A stretch of 61,960 bases of DNA from Phycisphaerae bacterium (GTDB taxonomy: Bacteria > Planctomycetota > Phycisphaerae > Tepidisphaerales > Tepidisphaeraceae). This document shows positions 1 through 9,416 of the stretch, piece by piece. The notes under the pieces are model-generated. The model was not told the DNA's origin, made no database searches, and saw only the letters and a list, made by a program, of their open reading frames with translations. Every line of letters begins with the position of its first letter. Position 1 is the first letter of the stretch. Both the position numbers and the translations under genes were made by a program. The DNA lies in the NCBI GenBank assembly GCA_030448225.1, contig JAUJNJ010000040.1:1-61960 (forward strand). Reading direction: 5' to 3'.

Positions 1-34
1 GGTGACCCAACGGCTCGCGATGCCCCGCGCCGTT

Positions 35-71
35 CAATCCAAAAATCCGCAATCCCAAATCCAAAATCCCC
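35..71. repeat. Short tandem array, AATCC-type 7-mer
   Basis: Imperfect head-to-tail copies of a 7-base unit (AATCCAA / AATCCGC / AATCCCA) end directly at the stop codon of the glycosyltransferase. An inverted partner, if any, lies outside the window. Its unit is the reverse complement of the one found inside the terminase gene near 46.4 kb. Confidence 0.7.
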
Positions 72-72
72 T

Positions 73-978
73 TCACCTCGTCGCCGTCGCGCCCTTGTAC
101 ACGCGCCACGTCTCGTAGGCCGTCACCCAGCGGATGAACGTGAAGACGCTGATGACCTGCGTCTTCTTCTTCCAGTTCGCGTCGCGCAGCGCCTCGTTGC
201 CCCACCAGCCGACCCACGACGCCACCGGCGGGCGCATGTCCTTGAGCATGTGGAGGAACGTGTACTTCGGCTTGCCGTCCATCTGCCAGTGGCCGGCGGC
301 GATGCGGGCGATCTTCTTGTACATCTCGCCCCAGCTCGAGCGGGCCGGGTGCTCGACGACCGCGTCGGCGCTGTAGATCAGCTTCAGGCCCGCCCGGTGC
401 ACGCGGTTGCCGAAATCCTTGTCGCCGCTGCTCTTCAACGCGTCGTTGAACTTGCCGATGCGGTCCATGTTCGCGCGGCTCGTGATCATGTTGGCCGTCG
501 CGCCGTAGCGGTGCTCGTGGATGTAGTCGTGCTGCGGGAACGCGCGCACGCTCTCGTACACCTCGACGAACGTCGGCTTGCTGGGGTCGCGGAAGAAGAC
601 CTGGATCTTCCCGCCGACGAGCCCCGCGTTCGGCTCGGCCCGGAACGCCGCGATGCCGCGCTCGAGCCACTGCGGTTGCGGCACGCAGTCGGCGTCGGTG
701 AAGGCGAGCATCTCGCCCTTGGCCAGCGTCAGCCCGTGGTTGCGGGCGCAGTACGAGCCGGGCCGCGACTCGTGCGCGAAGCGGGCCTGCGGGTAATCGG
801 CGACGATCGGGGCGGGGGTGACCTTCGACCCGTTGTCGACGACGATCACCTCGAACCGGTCGCGGGGGTACGTCTGTTTCTCCAGCGCGCCCAGGCAGAG
901 GCGCAGCCGCTCGCCGTCGTTGTAGACGGGGATGATGATCGAGACGAACGGAAGTTGGTCGCTGGCGGTGCTCATCAT
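73..978 (-). CDS. Family 2 glycosyltransferase
   Basis: A 301-residue GT-A fold glycosyltransferase that probably adds a sugar from a nucleotide donor to the growing exopolysaccharide repeat unit at the cytoplasmic face. The N-terminus has the usual GT2 opening strand (FVSIIIPVYN) followed by VVDNGS. The metal-binding DxD-like motif is in FTDADCVPQP near residue 95, and a GDKDFGNR segment near residue 190 sits where the acceptor-side acid is expected. There is no membrane segment. The start is one of two adjacent ATGs. It is the promoter-distal gene of the exopolysaccharide locus, downstream of the flippase. Donor and acceptor cannot be read from sequence. Confidence 0.88.
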   Translation of the reverse strand: MMSTASDQLPFVSIIIPVYNDGERLRLCLGALEKQTYPRDRFEVIVVDNGSKVTPAPIVADYPQARFAHESRPGSYCARNHGLTLAKGEMLAFTDADCVPQPQWLERGIAAFRAEPNAGLVGGKIQVFFRDPSKPTFVEVYESVRAFPQHDYIHEHRYGATANMITSRANMDRIGKFNDALKSSGDKDFGNRVHRAGLKLIYSADAVVEHPARSSWGEMYKKIARIAAGHWQMDGKPKYTFLHMLKDMRPPVASWVGWWGNEALRDANWKKKTQVISVFTFIRWVTAYETWRVYKGATATR

Positions 979-1099
979 TCATCCACTACATCGGCCCGCC
1001 GGGCGTCGGGGTTGTGCCCGGCGCGGGTACTGCTCGAATCATTTATGAGCCGCGGACCGGCGCCGGACAGTCAGGTTTTCCTGTCGGTTCGCTCTTAGT

Positions 1100-1141
1100 C
1101 CCCTCTCCCCCGTACGCGGGGGAGAGGGTTAGGGTGAGGGG
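1100..1141. repeat. GTAC-centred palindromic repeat
   Basis: A palindrome with C-rich and G-rich arms flanking a central GTAC, followed by a TTAGGGTGAGGG tail. About twelve copies of this family, some degenerate, occur in the window. This copy is in reverse orientation relative to the next one at 1245-1290. Confidence 0.85.
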
Positions 1142-1169
1142 CCGAACGTAAGAGCGGTTGAGCGAGGGG

Positions 1170-1290
1170 TGGTGGTGTGCTGTGGCGTAGGGCCAGACTC
1201 CACCACTCGACCACTCGACTACTCCACCACCTTCTCCCGTTCCCCCCCTCACCCCTGCCCTCTCCCCCGGGTACGGGGGAGAGGGAGTAG
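1170..1290. repeat. Composite repeat: GGTGGTG/CACTCGAC hairpin plus GTAC palindrome
   Basis: A G-rich strand (GGGGTGGTGGTGTG) faces a C-rich 8-mer array (CACTCGAC units, then CTACTCCACC), separated by a short loop. It continues into a CCCCTCACCCCTGCC leader and a GTAC palindrome. The same composite occurs twice in tandem at 47.34-47.61 kb, so it behaves as one mobile unit of about 120 bp. Confidence 0.8.
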
Positions 1291-1318
1291 GATCACTTTC
1301 ACCCTGCGTCGGTCACTT

Positions 1319-2992
1319 TCACGGCGCCGCCGGCACCACGGCCGCAGACGAGTTCTCGACCACCGGGTTCGCCGTCGGATCCTTCTTCGCCCCGCCGCCC
1401 TTCTTGCCCTTGCCGGTCATCTCTTTGAACAGCCCGGCGAAGTCGCCCAGGAACCGCCGGCCGCCGGGGAGGACGAGCCAGCAGGCGAGGTAGGCGAGGC
1501 CGAACAGGGCCGACTCGACGAGCAGGCGGACCGTCTCGTGCCCGTGGACCGTCATCGACCGGCTGAACGCCCACAGCGCCGCGCCCGCCGCGATCGACGC
1601 GACCGACGGCCGCCAGATCGCGGCGAGCAGGTCGTGCTGCGTGAGCGGCGTGCCCTTGAAGCAGTAGAGGATCGTCGGGTAGCGCAGTAGCACCGTCACG
1701 ATGCTCCCCGCCGCTGCCGTGCCGAGCGCGCCCCCCACGCCGGCGCCCCAGTGCTTCGTGCCGAGGTACGCGCCGAGGAAGTAAGACGCGACCGTGATCG
1801 GCGCGACGACGAGGATCATCCGCAGTTGCCGGTCGGTGCGGCCGAGCGAGACGTAGACCCACCCGGTCGCCACGTGGAACGTGCCGATCCACGCCGCCGG
1901 CGCGAGCCAGCGGAAGATGCCGACCGTGTCGACCCACTGCGGGCCCATGAGCGTCAGGATCACCTCGTCGGCCACGACGAACAGCAGCGCGACGATCGGC
2001 ATCGTCACGGTCGTCAGCACCTCGATCGCCTTGCGGTAATACGAGCGGTATCGCTCCGGCTCGTTCTGCAGCCGCGACAGGGCCGGCACCGCGACGTTGG
2101 ACATCGGGGTGTTGACCTGGTTGATCGGCAGCATCAGGAGCTGAAACGCCTTGCCGTACAGGCCCAGCGCCTGCGCGCCGGCGATCTTGCCGACGAGGAC
2201 GGCGTCGACGTGGCGCTGCACGTAGTTGATGACGTTGAAGCCCGCGAGGTTGCCGCCGAACCGAAGCATCGACCCGATGTCCGACCCGCGTTGGAACCGG
2301 CTCGGCCGCCAGCCGCACATGATCCACTGGGCCGCGCTGTTGAAGATCACGGTCGCGATCTGCTGCACGACGAGCGCCCAGTAGCCCGCCCCCATCGCCG
2401 CCGCCACGACCGCGGCGACGATGCCGAACAGCATCGAGCCGACGTCGACGACCGCGAGGCGGGCGAACTCCATCTGCCGCTGCATCAGCGCCTGGTGCTG
2501 GACCGACAGCCCGCTGAACAGGAACCCCGTGCCGAGCGCGATCATGATCGGGACGAGCCGCGGCTCGCCGTAGAACCACGCGACGACCGGCGACAGCGCC
2601 CACGCCGCCAGCGTGGCGATCAGGCCGATGACGGCGTTCACCCAGAACAGCGCGGTGGTCTGCGCGTGCGTGATGCGGTCACGCTGCACGGTGGCGCGCG
2701 ACAGGCCGGCGTCCTTGAAGAGGTTGATCACGCCCGTCACCGTCACGACCATCGCGACGAGGCCGAAATCCGCGGGGCCGAGGTTCAGCAGGCGGAACAA
2801 CAGCCAGGTGGCGACGAGGTTCAGGACGAACTTCAGCGCCTGCGACGCCATCGTCACCGCCCCGCCGCGCACGGTGCGGCGCTTCAGTTCACCGGTGAGG
2901 TGGTCGGTCTCGAAGTACCGGTCCATCGGGTGCGCGGGCGCGGGTTCGTAGTCGAGCGGGGTCGCGTCGGGGATGGGATGGGTGTCGGACAA
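1319..2992 (-). CDS. Wzx-like polysaccharide flippase (MOP superfamily)
   Basis: A 557-residue polytopic membrane protein of the oligosaccharide/polysaccharide flippase family (WzxC-like). It would move undecaprenyl-linked repeat units across the inner membrane. About twelve to fourteen hydrophobic segments are visible after a cytosolic N-terminus of some 50 residues. Typical family features include VTMASQALKFVLNLVATWLL near residue 45 and KDAGLSRATVQRD near residue 112. The C-terminus is a charged Lys/Gly tail (GKGKKGGGAKK). It lies between the WecG-type transferase and the GT2 gene on the same strand, as expected for a Wzx/Wzy-type export locus, although no obvious Wzy polymerase is in the window. 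Confidence 0.87.
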   Translation of the reverse strand: MSDTHPIPDATPLDYEPAPAHPMDRYFETDHLTGELKRRTVRGGAVTMASQALKFVLNLVATWLLFRLLNLGPADFGLVAMVVTVTGVINLFKDAGLSRATVQRDRITHAQTTALFWVNAVIGLIATLAAWALSPVVAWFYGEPRLVPIMIALGTGFLFSGLSVQHQALMQRQMEFARLAVVDVGSMLFGIVAAVVAAAMGAGYWALVVQQIATVIFNSAAQWIMCGWRPSRFQRGSDIGSMLRFGGNLAGFNVINYVQRHVDAVLVGKIAGAQALGLYGKAFQLLMLPINQVNTPMSNVAVPALSRLQNEPERYRSYYRKAIEVLTTVTMPIVALLFVVADEVILTLMGPQWVDTVGIFRWLAPAAWIGTFHVATGWVYVSLGRTDRQLRMILVVAPITVASYFLGAYLGTKHWGAGVGGALGTAAAGSIVTVLLRYPTILYCFKGTPLTQHDLLAAIWRPSVASIAAGAALWAFSRSMTVHGHETVRLLVESALFGLAYLACWLVLPGGRRFLGDFAGLFKEMTGKGKKGGGAKKDPTANPVVENSSAAVVPAAP

Positions 2993-3217
2993 CGTTGACT
3001 CTCGTGAGGACTCGCCGCTTGCGGCTTAGCCGGATCGGACGCGCCGCCCGGTGCGCCAAGCCGCGAGCGGCTCAGATACGGCGGGCAAGCCTCAGAGTCT
3101 ATCGACCAAAACGAGCCGTGACAGCGTTCGTCGAAAGCGCCGGGATGGTTATCGCACCGTCCCGTTCCGCTCCCGACGAACCGCTGTCACGGTGTGTCCG
3201 GGCTGTGATGTTCGATG

Positions 3218-4108
3218 TTACCGGGCTTTGGCGGCGGCGCCCGCGCCCGGCTTGTCGCTGAAATCCTTCAGGCCCGTGGCCGCGAGGGCCAGGTTGAGGA
3301 GGAACAGGGGGTTGTTGACCATGTAGCGCTTCCACAGCCGCTTGGGCTCGGTCACCATCCGGAAGAGCCACTCGAAGCCGCTCTTCTGGATGAACTTCGG
3401 GGCCTGCTTCTTCAGCCCGGCGTGGAAGTCGAACGCGGCGCCGACGCCGACCATCACCGGCGCGTCGAGGCGCCCGACGTGTTTCGACATCCAGCGCTCC
3501 TGCTTCGGCGTGGAGAGCCCGACCCAGACGATGTCGGCGCCGCTGGCGTTGATCATCTTCACCAGGTCGCGGTCCTCGTCGTCGGTGAGCGGGCGGAACG
3601 GCGGGCAGTAGGTGCCGACGACCTGCAGGCCGGGGCACTTCTCGGTCAGCTTCTGCTTCAGCAGGTCGGCCACGCCGTCGGCGCCGCCGTAGAAGAAGTG
3701 CTTGTGCCCCTTCTTCACCGACTGCTGGCACACCTCGAGCATGAGGTCGGGTCCGTAGACGCGGCTCACGTGGCCGTTGCCGCGGAGGCGGTTCATCCAG
3801 ACCATCGGCATGCCGTCGGGCGTGACCATGCCGGCGGCGTTGTGGATGCGCTTCAGTTCGGGGTCGCGCTGGCTCTCCATCACGCCGTGGACGCCGGTGA
3901 TGCAGACGTAGTTCTTGGTGCCCCGGCGGATCCAGCGGTCGATCACGCGGACGGCCATCGGGATGTTGATCGCGCTGATGCCGACGCCGAGCACGTCGCA
4001 GCGGCTCATCCGCGCCCGCGGCAGCACGCGCTTCACCGGCGCGGCCGAAGCGGCGGCGGCGGCGGTGGTCTGGATCACGCTCGACGAAGGGGTCGCCGTC
4101 TGGGACAT
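3218..4108 (-). CDS. WecG/TagA/CpsF-family glycosyltransferase
   Basis: A 296-residue protein of the WecG/TagA/CpsF family (GT26), which transfers a sugar such as N-acetylmannosaminuronic acid or ManNAc onto a lipid-linked acceptor at the inner membrane. Diagnostic segments are the VLGVGISAINIPMA opening, TPDGMPMVW near residue 97, RVYGPDLML near residue 117, and the highly conserved VGLSTPKQERWM near residue 197. The first 30 residues are Ala/Ser-rich and not part of the fold. The downstream flippase and upstream sugar transferase suggest it adds the second sugar of the exopolysaccharide unit. The specific donor is not readable. Confidence 0.88.
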   Translation of the reverse strand: MSQTATPSSSVIQTTAAAAASAAPVKRVLPRARMSRCDVLGVGISAINIPMAVRVIDRWIRRGTKNYVCITGVHGVMESQRDPELKRIHNAAGMVTPDGMPMVWMNRLRGNGHVSRVYGPDLMLEVCQQSVKKGHKHFFYGGADGVADLLKQKLTEKCPGLQVVGTYCPPFRPLTDDEDRDLVKMINASGADIVWVGLSTPKQERWMSKHVGRLDAPVMVGVGAAFDFHAGLKKQAPKFIQKSGFEWLFRMVTEPKRLWKRYMVNNPLFLLNLALAATGLKDFSDKPGAGAAAKAR

Positions 4109-4497
4109 CGGAATCTTCTCTCCCGGGGCAAAACAACTCTACCACCCGGCGCCGGGCGAGTGGATCAAATACCGACAACGTAGCGCGTATTGCGTGAGAA
4201 AGAACAACGCGGCATCGCTGCCGCTGCCTTCTCGCGCATCACGCGCACGTTTCCGCCCGAACAGACCGCGCCGGGGCGGCAAACGTCTGTGCGGAATCTC
4301 CACCCGCGTGACGCACGTCGTCACGCGCCGCACGTCGGCGGCTCGGTGGCCGCCGCACTCACCAAAGACGCGTGCCCCGGACGGCAAGGCCGCCCGCGGC
4401 CGGGTCTGCTACTGATATAGATCGACGCGATACGGGTACGACTTTGGGTCCACCCCCGCGGGCACGCGATCGCGCGCCCGTGGGGTGGACCGTCGGC
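4109..4497. other. Intergenic region, no gene seen
   Basis: It separates the WecG-type gene from the upstream sugar transferase. I see no convincing reading frame, tandem repeat or terminator. It could carry a promoter for the 4.1-0.1 kb genes, but I cannot point to clear -35/-10 boxes. Confidence 0.4.
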
Positions 4498-5919
4498 TTA
4501 CTTCGCGCCCCTGCGCATCAGGACGGCGGGGATGGTCATGGCGATCAGCTTGAGGTCGTGGAAGATCGTGCGGCGGCGGATGTAGGCGACGTCCATGCGC
4601 ACCCACTCGGAGAACGTGACCTTCGAGCGGCCGAAGATCTGCCAGATGCAGGTGAGCCCGGGCGTGACGTCGAGCCGGCGGCGCTGCCACCCGAGGCAGG
4701 CGGCGGCCTCGTCGACCGGGAGCGGGCGGGGGCCGACGAGCGACATGTCGCCCTTGATGATGTTGAACAGCTGCGGCAGCTCGTCGATGCTCGTCTTGCG
4801 CAGCAGGCTGCCGAAGCCGAACACGCGGGGGTCGTGCGTCAGCTTGAACGCCGGGCCATCCTGCTCGCTGATCTTGCGCAGCTCCTTCTTCTTCGCCTCG
4901 GCATCGGTGCACATCGTGCGGAACTTGTAGATCGTGAACGGGCGCCCGCCGAGGCCGGCGCGCTGCTGCTTGAAGATCGCCGGGCCGGGGCTCGTCAGCT
5001 TGATGCCGAGGTAGGCGAAGAGCATGAGCGGCGACGCCAGCAGCACGCCGATGCCGGCGCCGGTGACGTCGAGGATGCGCTTCCACAGCGGGCTGGGGCG
5101 GGCCAGGAGCGTCTCGATCGACCCGGCCGACATCTCGTGGCGGGTCAGGCCGGTGTTGAGGCCCTTCATGAAGTAGGGCATCAGGTCGTCGCGGTGCATA
5201 TCCGCGGCGGCGGCCGTCGCCTCGGCGTCGGGCGCGTCCTTCAGGAGCGCGTGCCCGTTACCGTTGGCCTGCCCGTCGCCGTTCGTGTGCCGGTTGCCGT
5301 GACCGTTGCTGTTGCCGTTGGGGCTGGCGGCCGCGCCGTTGTCGAAGCCGTCGGCGCCGACGCCGGGGGCGCGGAAGTCGCCGAGGGTCATGCGGGTCGC
5401 GCCGTTGGCCGACTTGGCCGGGGCGCCGTCGAACTCGCCGCGCCGGTTGTAGGCCGGCTCGGCTAGGCGGGCGGCGGCGGCGACGGTCGAGTCGGCGGCG
5501 TGCTGGCCGGGCGCGAACCAGTTGCCCGGGTAGCTGTAGACGATCGCCACCGGGCGCGGGATGCGCTTGGCGGCCAGGTCGCACACGCTGTCGGCGAAGA
5601 CCCAGGCGCCGGCGAGCGGCGTGTCGGGCAGGACCACGCAGACGTGGCGGTCGCCGAACCAGCCGACCTCGTCGGTCGTGCGGCTGCGGGCGGTGATCGT
5701 CTTGATCAGGCGGTGCGTGCTGACGCTGTGCCGCTTGCTCCGCTTGATGCGGAACAGCACGAGCGAGAACTCCCGCCCGCTGCGGTCGGCGCGCGACGTC
5801 TCACGCCGGATCACGGCGTCCATGTGCTGGATCGAGTGCAACTTTTCCAACCGCGGCGACGGGCGGCCCAGGGTGGCCACCGGTTCGTCCGTTTCCAACG
5901 CGAGCGACGTCTTACGCAT
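4498..5919 (-). CDS. Polyprenyl-phosphate sugar transferase with degenerate GGDEF-like N-terminus
   Basis: A 473-residue protein that starts exopolysaccharide synthesis by moving a sugar-1-phosphate onto undecaprenyl phosphate. The C-terminal 200 residues are a bacterial sugar transferase domain (WcaJ/WbaP type): KRILDVTGAGIGVLL re-entrant helix, FKQQRAGLGGRPFTIYKFRTM, LRKTSIDELPQLFNIIKGDM, GPRPLPVDE and TPGLTCIWQ. The usual four N-terminal transmembrane helices are missing. Instead residues about 30-150 resemble a GGDEF nucleotidyl-cyclase fold (FSLVLFRIKRS, then EVGWFGDRHVCVVLPDT where GGDEF should be), with the catalytic signature lost. An Asn/Gly linker joins the two. No frameshift is needed. 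The GGDEF assignment is by pattern only. Confidence 0.85.
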   Translation of the reverse strand: MRKTSLALETDEPVATLGRPSPRLEKLHSIQHMDAVIRRETSRADRSGREFSLVLFRIKRSKRHSVSTHRLIKTITARSRTTDEVGWFGDRHVCVVLPDTPLAGAWVFADSVCDLAAKRIPRPVAIVYSYPGNWFAPGQHAADSTVAAAARLAEPAYNRRGEFDGAPAKSANGATRMTLGDFRAPGVGADGFDNGAAASPNGNSNGHGNRHTNGDGQANGNGHALLKDAPDAEATAAAADMHRDDLMPYFMKGLNTGLTRHEMSAGSIETLLARPSPLWKRILDVTGAGIGVLLASPLMLFAYLGIKLTSPGPAIFKQQRAGLGGRPFTIYKFRTMCTDAEAKKKELRKISEQDGPAFKLTHDPRVFGFGSLLRKTSIDELPQLFNIIKGDMSLVGPRPLPVDEAAACLGWQRRRLDVTPGLTCIWQIFGRSKVTFSEWVRMDVAYIRRRTIFHDLKLIAMTIPAVLMRRGAK

Positions 5920-6989
5920 ATCTCCCGTCCTTCAACCTTTCCACATCCGAGCCCGGCCTCGCGACCGCCCTCTCCAGGGCCTCGGGTGCACCACGGGCGT
6001 TTCGTCCGCCCCACCCGTTATCGCGATTTTTCCCGCCGGCCCACGCCACGAGTCGCGTCCGAGAGACGCCGCCCGCGCGAGGTGCCCGCCATGGCTTGAC
6101 ACCCACTGGCTCGATCCGATCCATTCGCTCCGCGGCCCATCATGAGCACCGGCGGACCGGGGGCGGGTCGAGCGGCCCGACACCCCTTGTGTTCTAGTGC
6201 GTCAACACGGGCCGCCGTCCCTCTCCTACCTTCATCGGGTGACGGCCCGACACGAATCCTGCCCAACACGGTTCAGCCCGGGGAATTGATGGCACCGACT
6301 CTCCCACTGTGCCCACCCACGCCCCCATTGCTTACAAATTCAGTTCCACGGACGAGTCGCACTGACAATTCTTATACCACGCTCTTCCGTGTCGCGCCTT
6401 ACAAAGGAAAGCTCGGCAAGATGGAAAAGATGGTGCCCCGGTCCGGCTCCTTTTGTCCCGAAATTGCCGATCCCGTGCCGTTCGACGCAGGCGATAAAAC
6501 GATCTCGGCCTGCCACGGTCCGGCCTCGTCCGCCGACACTATGACACGCTCAAGGACAAGTGCGCCACGAGCCGATATTCCCAACGACCTGCCGTTACAA
6601 TCGTTACGGACGTACCACACCACGGAGCGCGGGCGCGTCCGTGGTTGCGGTTGTTGTAACGAAGGCAAACATTTTCCCTGACATCCTTGACCCGCGCACG
6701 GCCGACCGGTGAGCGGGAAAATCTCCCGCCGCGCGAGATCGTTCGTTATCCCCGTCCGCCACACCGGCGTCAGCCGAATGCGTTGCGCGCGGACGGTCAC
6801 CCACTGCGGCTCGACCCGGGCGGGCCGAGGTTCCGCACGCCGGTTCACCCACCGGTGCCGTGCGGTTGTTTCGTGATCAACATCTCGGCGTCCCACGCCC
6901 GCCGCCCGCGGGCTCGTCCGTTGTTGGGACGAGCGACCGCGGGCGACGAACCGGGCGGGCCTCACGCCGATCACCCACTGATCGGCGGG
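5920..6989. other. Long non-coding region in the exopolysaccharide locus
   Basis: More than 1 kb with no supportable gene. The frames that stay open have poor codon bias and no family resemblance. Base composition is lower in G+C between about 6270 and 6680 than in neighbouring genes, so regulatory DNA or a decayed gene is possible. It probably holds the promoter of the sugar transferase at its left edge. Confidence 0.45.
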
Positions 6990-7374
6990 AGCCGTTGGCT
7001 TCGTTTTGCACCGGCGACGTTCGTTCACGCCGGCGGTTCTTACCGGGCACGTCCCTCACTTCGGGCCGAACGAAGCGGCTCGCAAGCGAGCCGGCTACGC
7101 GCCTATCCGGATAACCCGCGGCGGGCCCTTCGGGCCTGCGGCGAAACGTGGGATGCCGGATTGTTCGGACAGGCACTAATGAGGTCGCCGGTGGGTTCGT
7201 TTTGCACCGGCGACCTTCCATCTCGTTCAACGCTGGCCCCGAGCCGTGGCTTCGTTTTGCAGCCCGGCGAGCTTCATTTCCCGCCGCTAGTTGCCCAACC
7301 AGCCGTTGGCTTCGTTCTGCACTTTCGAGGCGATCGCCGGTGCCGAGCCGTTGGCTTCGTTTTGCACCGTCGCG
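6990..7374 (-). repeat. Five copies of a GCAAAACGAAGCCAACGG short interspersed repeat
   Basis: Five near-identical copies, at about 6990-7018, 7190-7213, 7241-7270, 7300-7327 and 7345-7374, share the core GGCTTCGTTTTGCACCGGCGA (read here on the plus strand) with spacers of about 20 to 170 bases. On the minus strand they translate as VQNEANG or CKTKPTA depending on frame. The array ends just before the stop codon of the tyrosine kinase. Spacer lengths vary too much for a CRISPR array. Confidence 0.8.
7070..7150. repeat. Two-part dyad element (GGCTCGCAAGCGAGCC + GGGCCCTTCGGGCC)
   Basis: A first palindrome, GGCTCGCAAGCGAGCC, is followed about 30 bases later by a second, GGGCCCTTCGGGCC, with tail TGCGGCGAAACG. 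The same two-part order recurs at 53709-53778, and the second half alone sits inside the DUF2339 gene at 21240-21271. Confidence 0.75.
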
Positions 7375-7401
7375 TCTGCCGCCTCGCGTCCCTCGCGGCG
7401 A

Positions 7402-9416
7402 TCAGGCCGCGGGGGTTTCGGCCGTGGGCTTCGGCAGGCGCTTCTGCGGGACCGGCCCGCCGTTGCCGTTGGCCGGGGCGGCGGTGGCGGCCTCGAAGGT
7501 CCGCCGGCCGTACCCGGAGTTGCCGTAGCCGTAGCCGCCGTAGTACCCGTTGCGCTTGTTGCGCGGCACGTCGTTGACGACCACGCCCAGGACGCGGGCC
7601 CCGACGCCGAGCATCGCCTCGGCGGCGTACTCGCTCATGCGGCGGGTCGAGCGGTTGGCCCGCAGGACCAGCAGCGTCACGTCGCACGTCGCGCCCAGGA
7701 TGCGGGCGTCGGTTACCGGCAGCACCGGCGGCGAGTCGATCACGATGTGGTCGTACTTCGCGGCCAGCTTCTGCAGCATCTCGGCGAACGCGCGGCTGTT
7801 GAGGATCTCCGACGGGTTGGCCGGGATCGGGCCGCACGGCAGCACGTCCAAGCCCTCGACGGCCGACTTCTGGATCGCCTTGTCGAGCGTCTCGCGACCG
7901 GCCATCACGCTCGACAGCCCGATCGCGTCGCCCAGCTCGAAGATCCGGTGGAGCGTCGGCTTGCGGAGGTCGCCGTCGATCATCAGCGTGCGGCGGCCGG
8001 CCTTGGCCATCGCGATCGCCAGCCCGCTGGCGGTCGTGCTCTTGCCCTCGCCCTGGAACGGGCTGGTCAGCAGGATCGTCTTGGCCTGGTTGTCCGGGAC
8101 GCTGAAGTAGACGACCGTCCGCAGCGTGCGGTACGCCTCGGCCACGTCGCTCATCGACTCCAGGTGAACCTTCTGCCCGCGGGCCACGGCGCCGCTGCGC
8201 CCCGGCATCGAGGGGATGAGGCTCAGCACCGGCAGCCCCAGGATCTGCGCGATCTCCTCGGCGTTGGCCAGGCGGTGGTCGGTCTTCTCGCGGACCCACG
8301 CGCCGCCGAACCCGAGCATCAGCCCGAGCACGACCGCCAGGGCGAGGATCTTGGGCTTCTCCGGCTTGCTCGGCTTCGACGCCGGCGTCGCGTCGGCGAG
8401 GCGGCGGACGGTCCAAGCCTTGTTGCCCTGGTTGAGCTGGATCGTCTTGAGCTGCGACTCGATCTCGGTCAGCAGCGCCTCGGTGCGGGTGACGGCTTTC
8501 ACGAGCTTGTCGTGGCCTTCTTGACGTTCAGCTTCCGCGCCAGCTCCTCCTGCGCCTCCAGCGCGGTCCGCAGCTGCAGCACGTTGTTCTCGGCGGCGAG
8601 CAGTTCCTTGTACGAGCGGGCCGGGTCGTTGCGCTGCGAGTGTTCGACGGTCTTGGCGATCAGCGCGATCTCGGCCTTGGACAGCGCGTCGTTGATGGCG
8701 GCGAGCTTCTCGAGCACGACGTTGCTCGTGTCCTTCGTCTCGTACGAGAGCGTGCCCTCGCGGATCTTGAAGTCGTTGAGCTCCTTCTCGAGCTTCTCCA
8801 GCTTCGCCTGCTGCAACAACTGCTCGCGGGTGAGCGTGTCGAGCACGTTGGCGATCGGGTCGGACTCGATGCGGTCGGCGATATAGGCGGTCACGACGCT
8901 GTTGAGCAGTTCCGCCCCCTCCTCGGGGTTGGGCGCGTCGAGGAACAGGTTGAACGTGCCGTCCTTGCGGCCCGGCTCGACGATCAGGTTCTTCTTGACG
9001 AACGCGACCGGGTCGCGGACCTCCTGGAACGTGACCATCTTCGCCGTCTCGTGCTGCTTCAGCGCCCGCTCGATCACGGGGTTGGAGCCGAGCAGGACCG
9101 ACTGCTGCGCCATGAAGTCGATCGCGGGGTCGGCCTTGGTGCCGCCCTGCCCCAGGACGTTGATCACGTCGCCGGAGACCGTCAGCTGGGCCGTGCTCGT
9201 GTAGAGCGGCTGGGCGACGCGGAGGTAGGCGACGGCGGCGGCGACGCAGACCATCAGCGCGACGACGACGATCCACCGGCGGCGCCACATGAGCTGGAGC
9301 GGGCCGTCGGCGTTCTGCTCCGGGCCCATGCGCGGCGGCGGCGGCATCATCGGGGGCATGTGCTGCCCCATCGCGTACTGCTGCTGCTGCTGGGGGTACG
9401 ACTGAAGTTCGTTCAT
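7402..9416 (-). CDS. Wzc-like tyrosine kinase / polysaccharide co-polymerase (one frameshift)
   Basis: Fuses a Wzz-type chain-length domain to a BY-kinase and controls exopolysaccharide polymer length and export at the inner membrane. The start is MNELQSYPQQ, preceded by AGGAG; a Gln/Pro/Met-rich stretch comes before a membrane segment near residue 60 (WIVVVALMVCVAAAVAYL). A periplasmic helical region follows, then a second membrane segment (ILALAVVLGLMLGFGGAWV). The kinase shows Walker A SPFQGEGKSTTA, Walker A' LMIDGDLRKP, Walker B HIVIDSPP and a Tyr-rich tail (GYYGGYGYGNSGYG) as the autophosphorylation cluster. One base is missing near 8510 (KLNVKK / HDKLVKAV join). It is the first gene of the locus by position. 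Confidence 0.9.

Noticed and set aside
3215..4183. Long plus-strand open frames opposite the WecG-type gene, as opposite most genes here
   Set aside because: Arg/His/Ala-rich shadows of the true minus-strand genes, as expected at this G+C content.
6142..6681. A 179-codon open frame in the exopolysaccharide locus
   Set aside because: Codon bias is poor, low-complexity and frame-independent openness is expected in GC-rich DNA, and no motif is visible.
6990..7374. A CRISPR array made of the five GGCTTCGTTTTGCACC copies
   Set aside because: Spacers range from about 20 to 170 bases, the repeat is not conserved at both ends, and there are no cas genes in the window.
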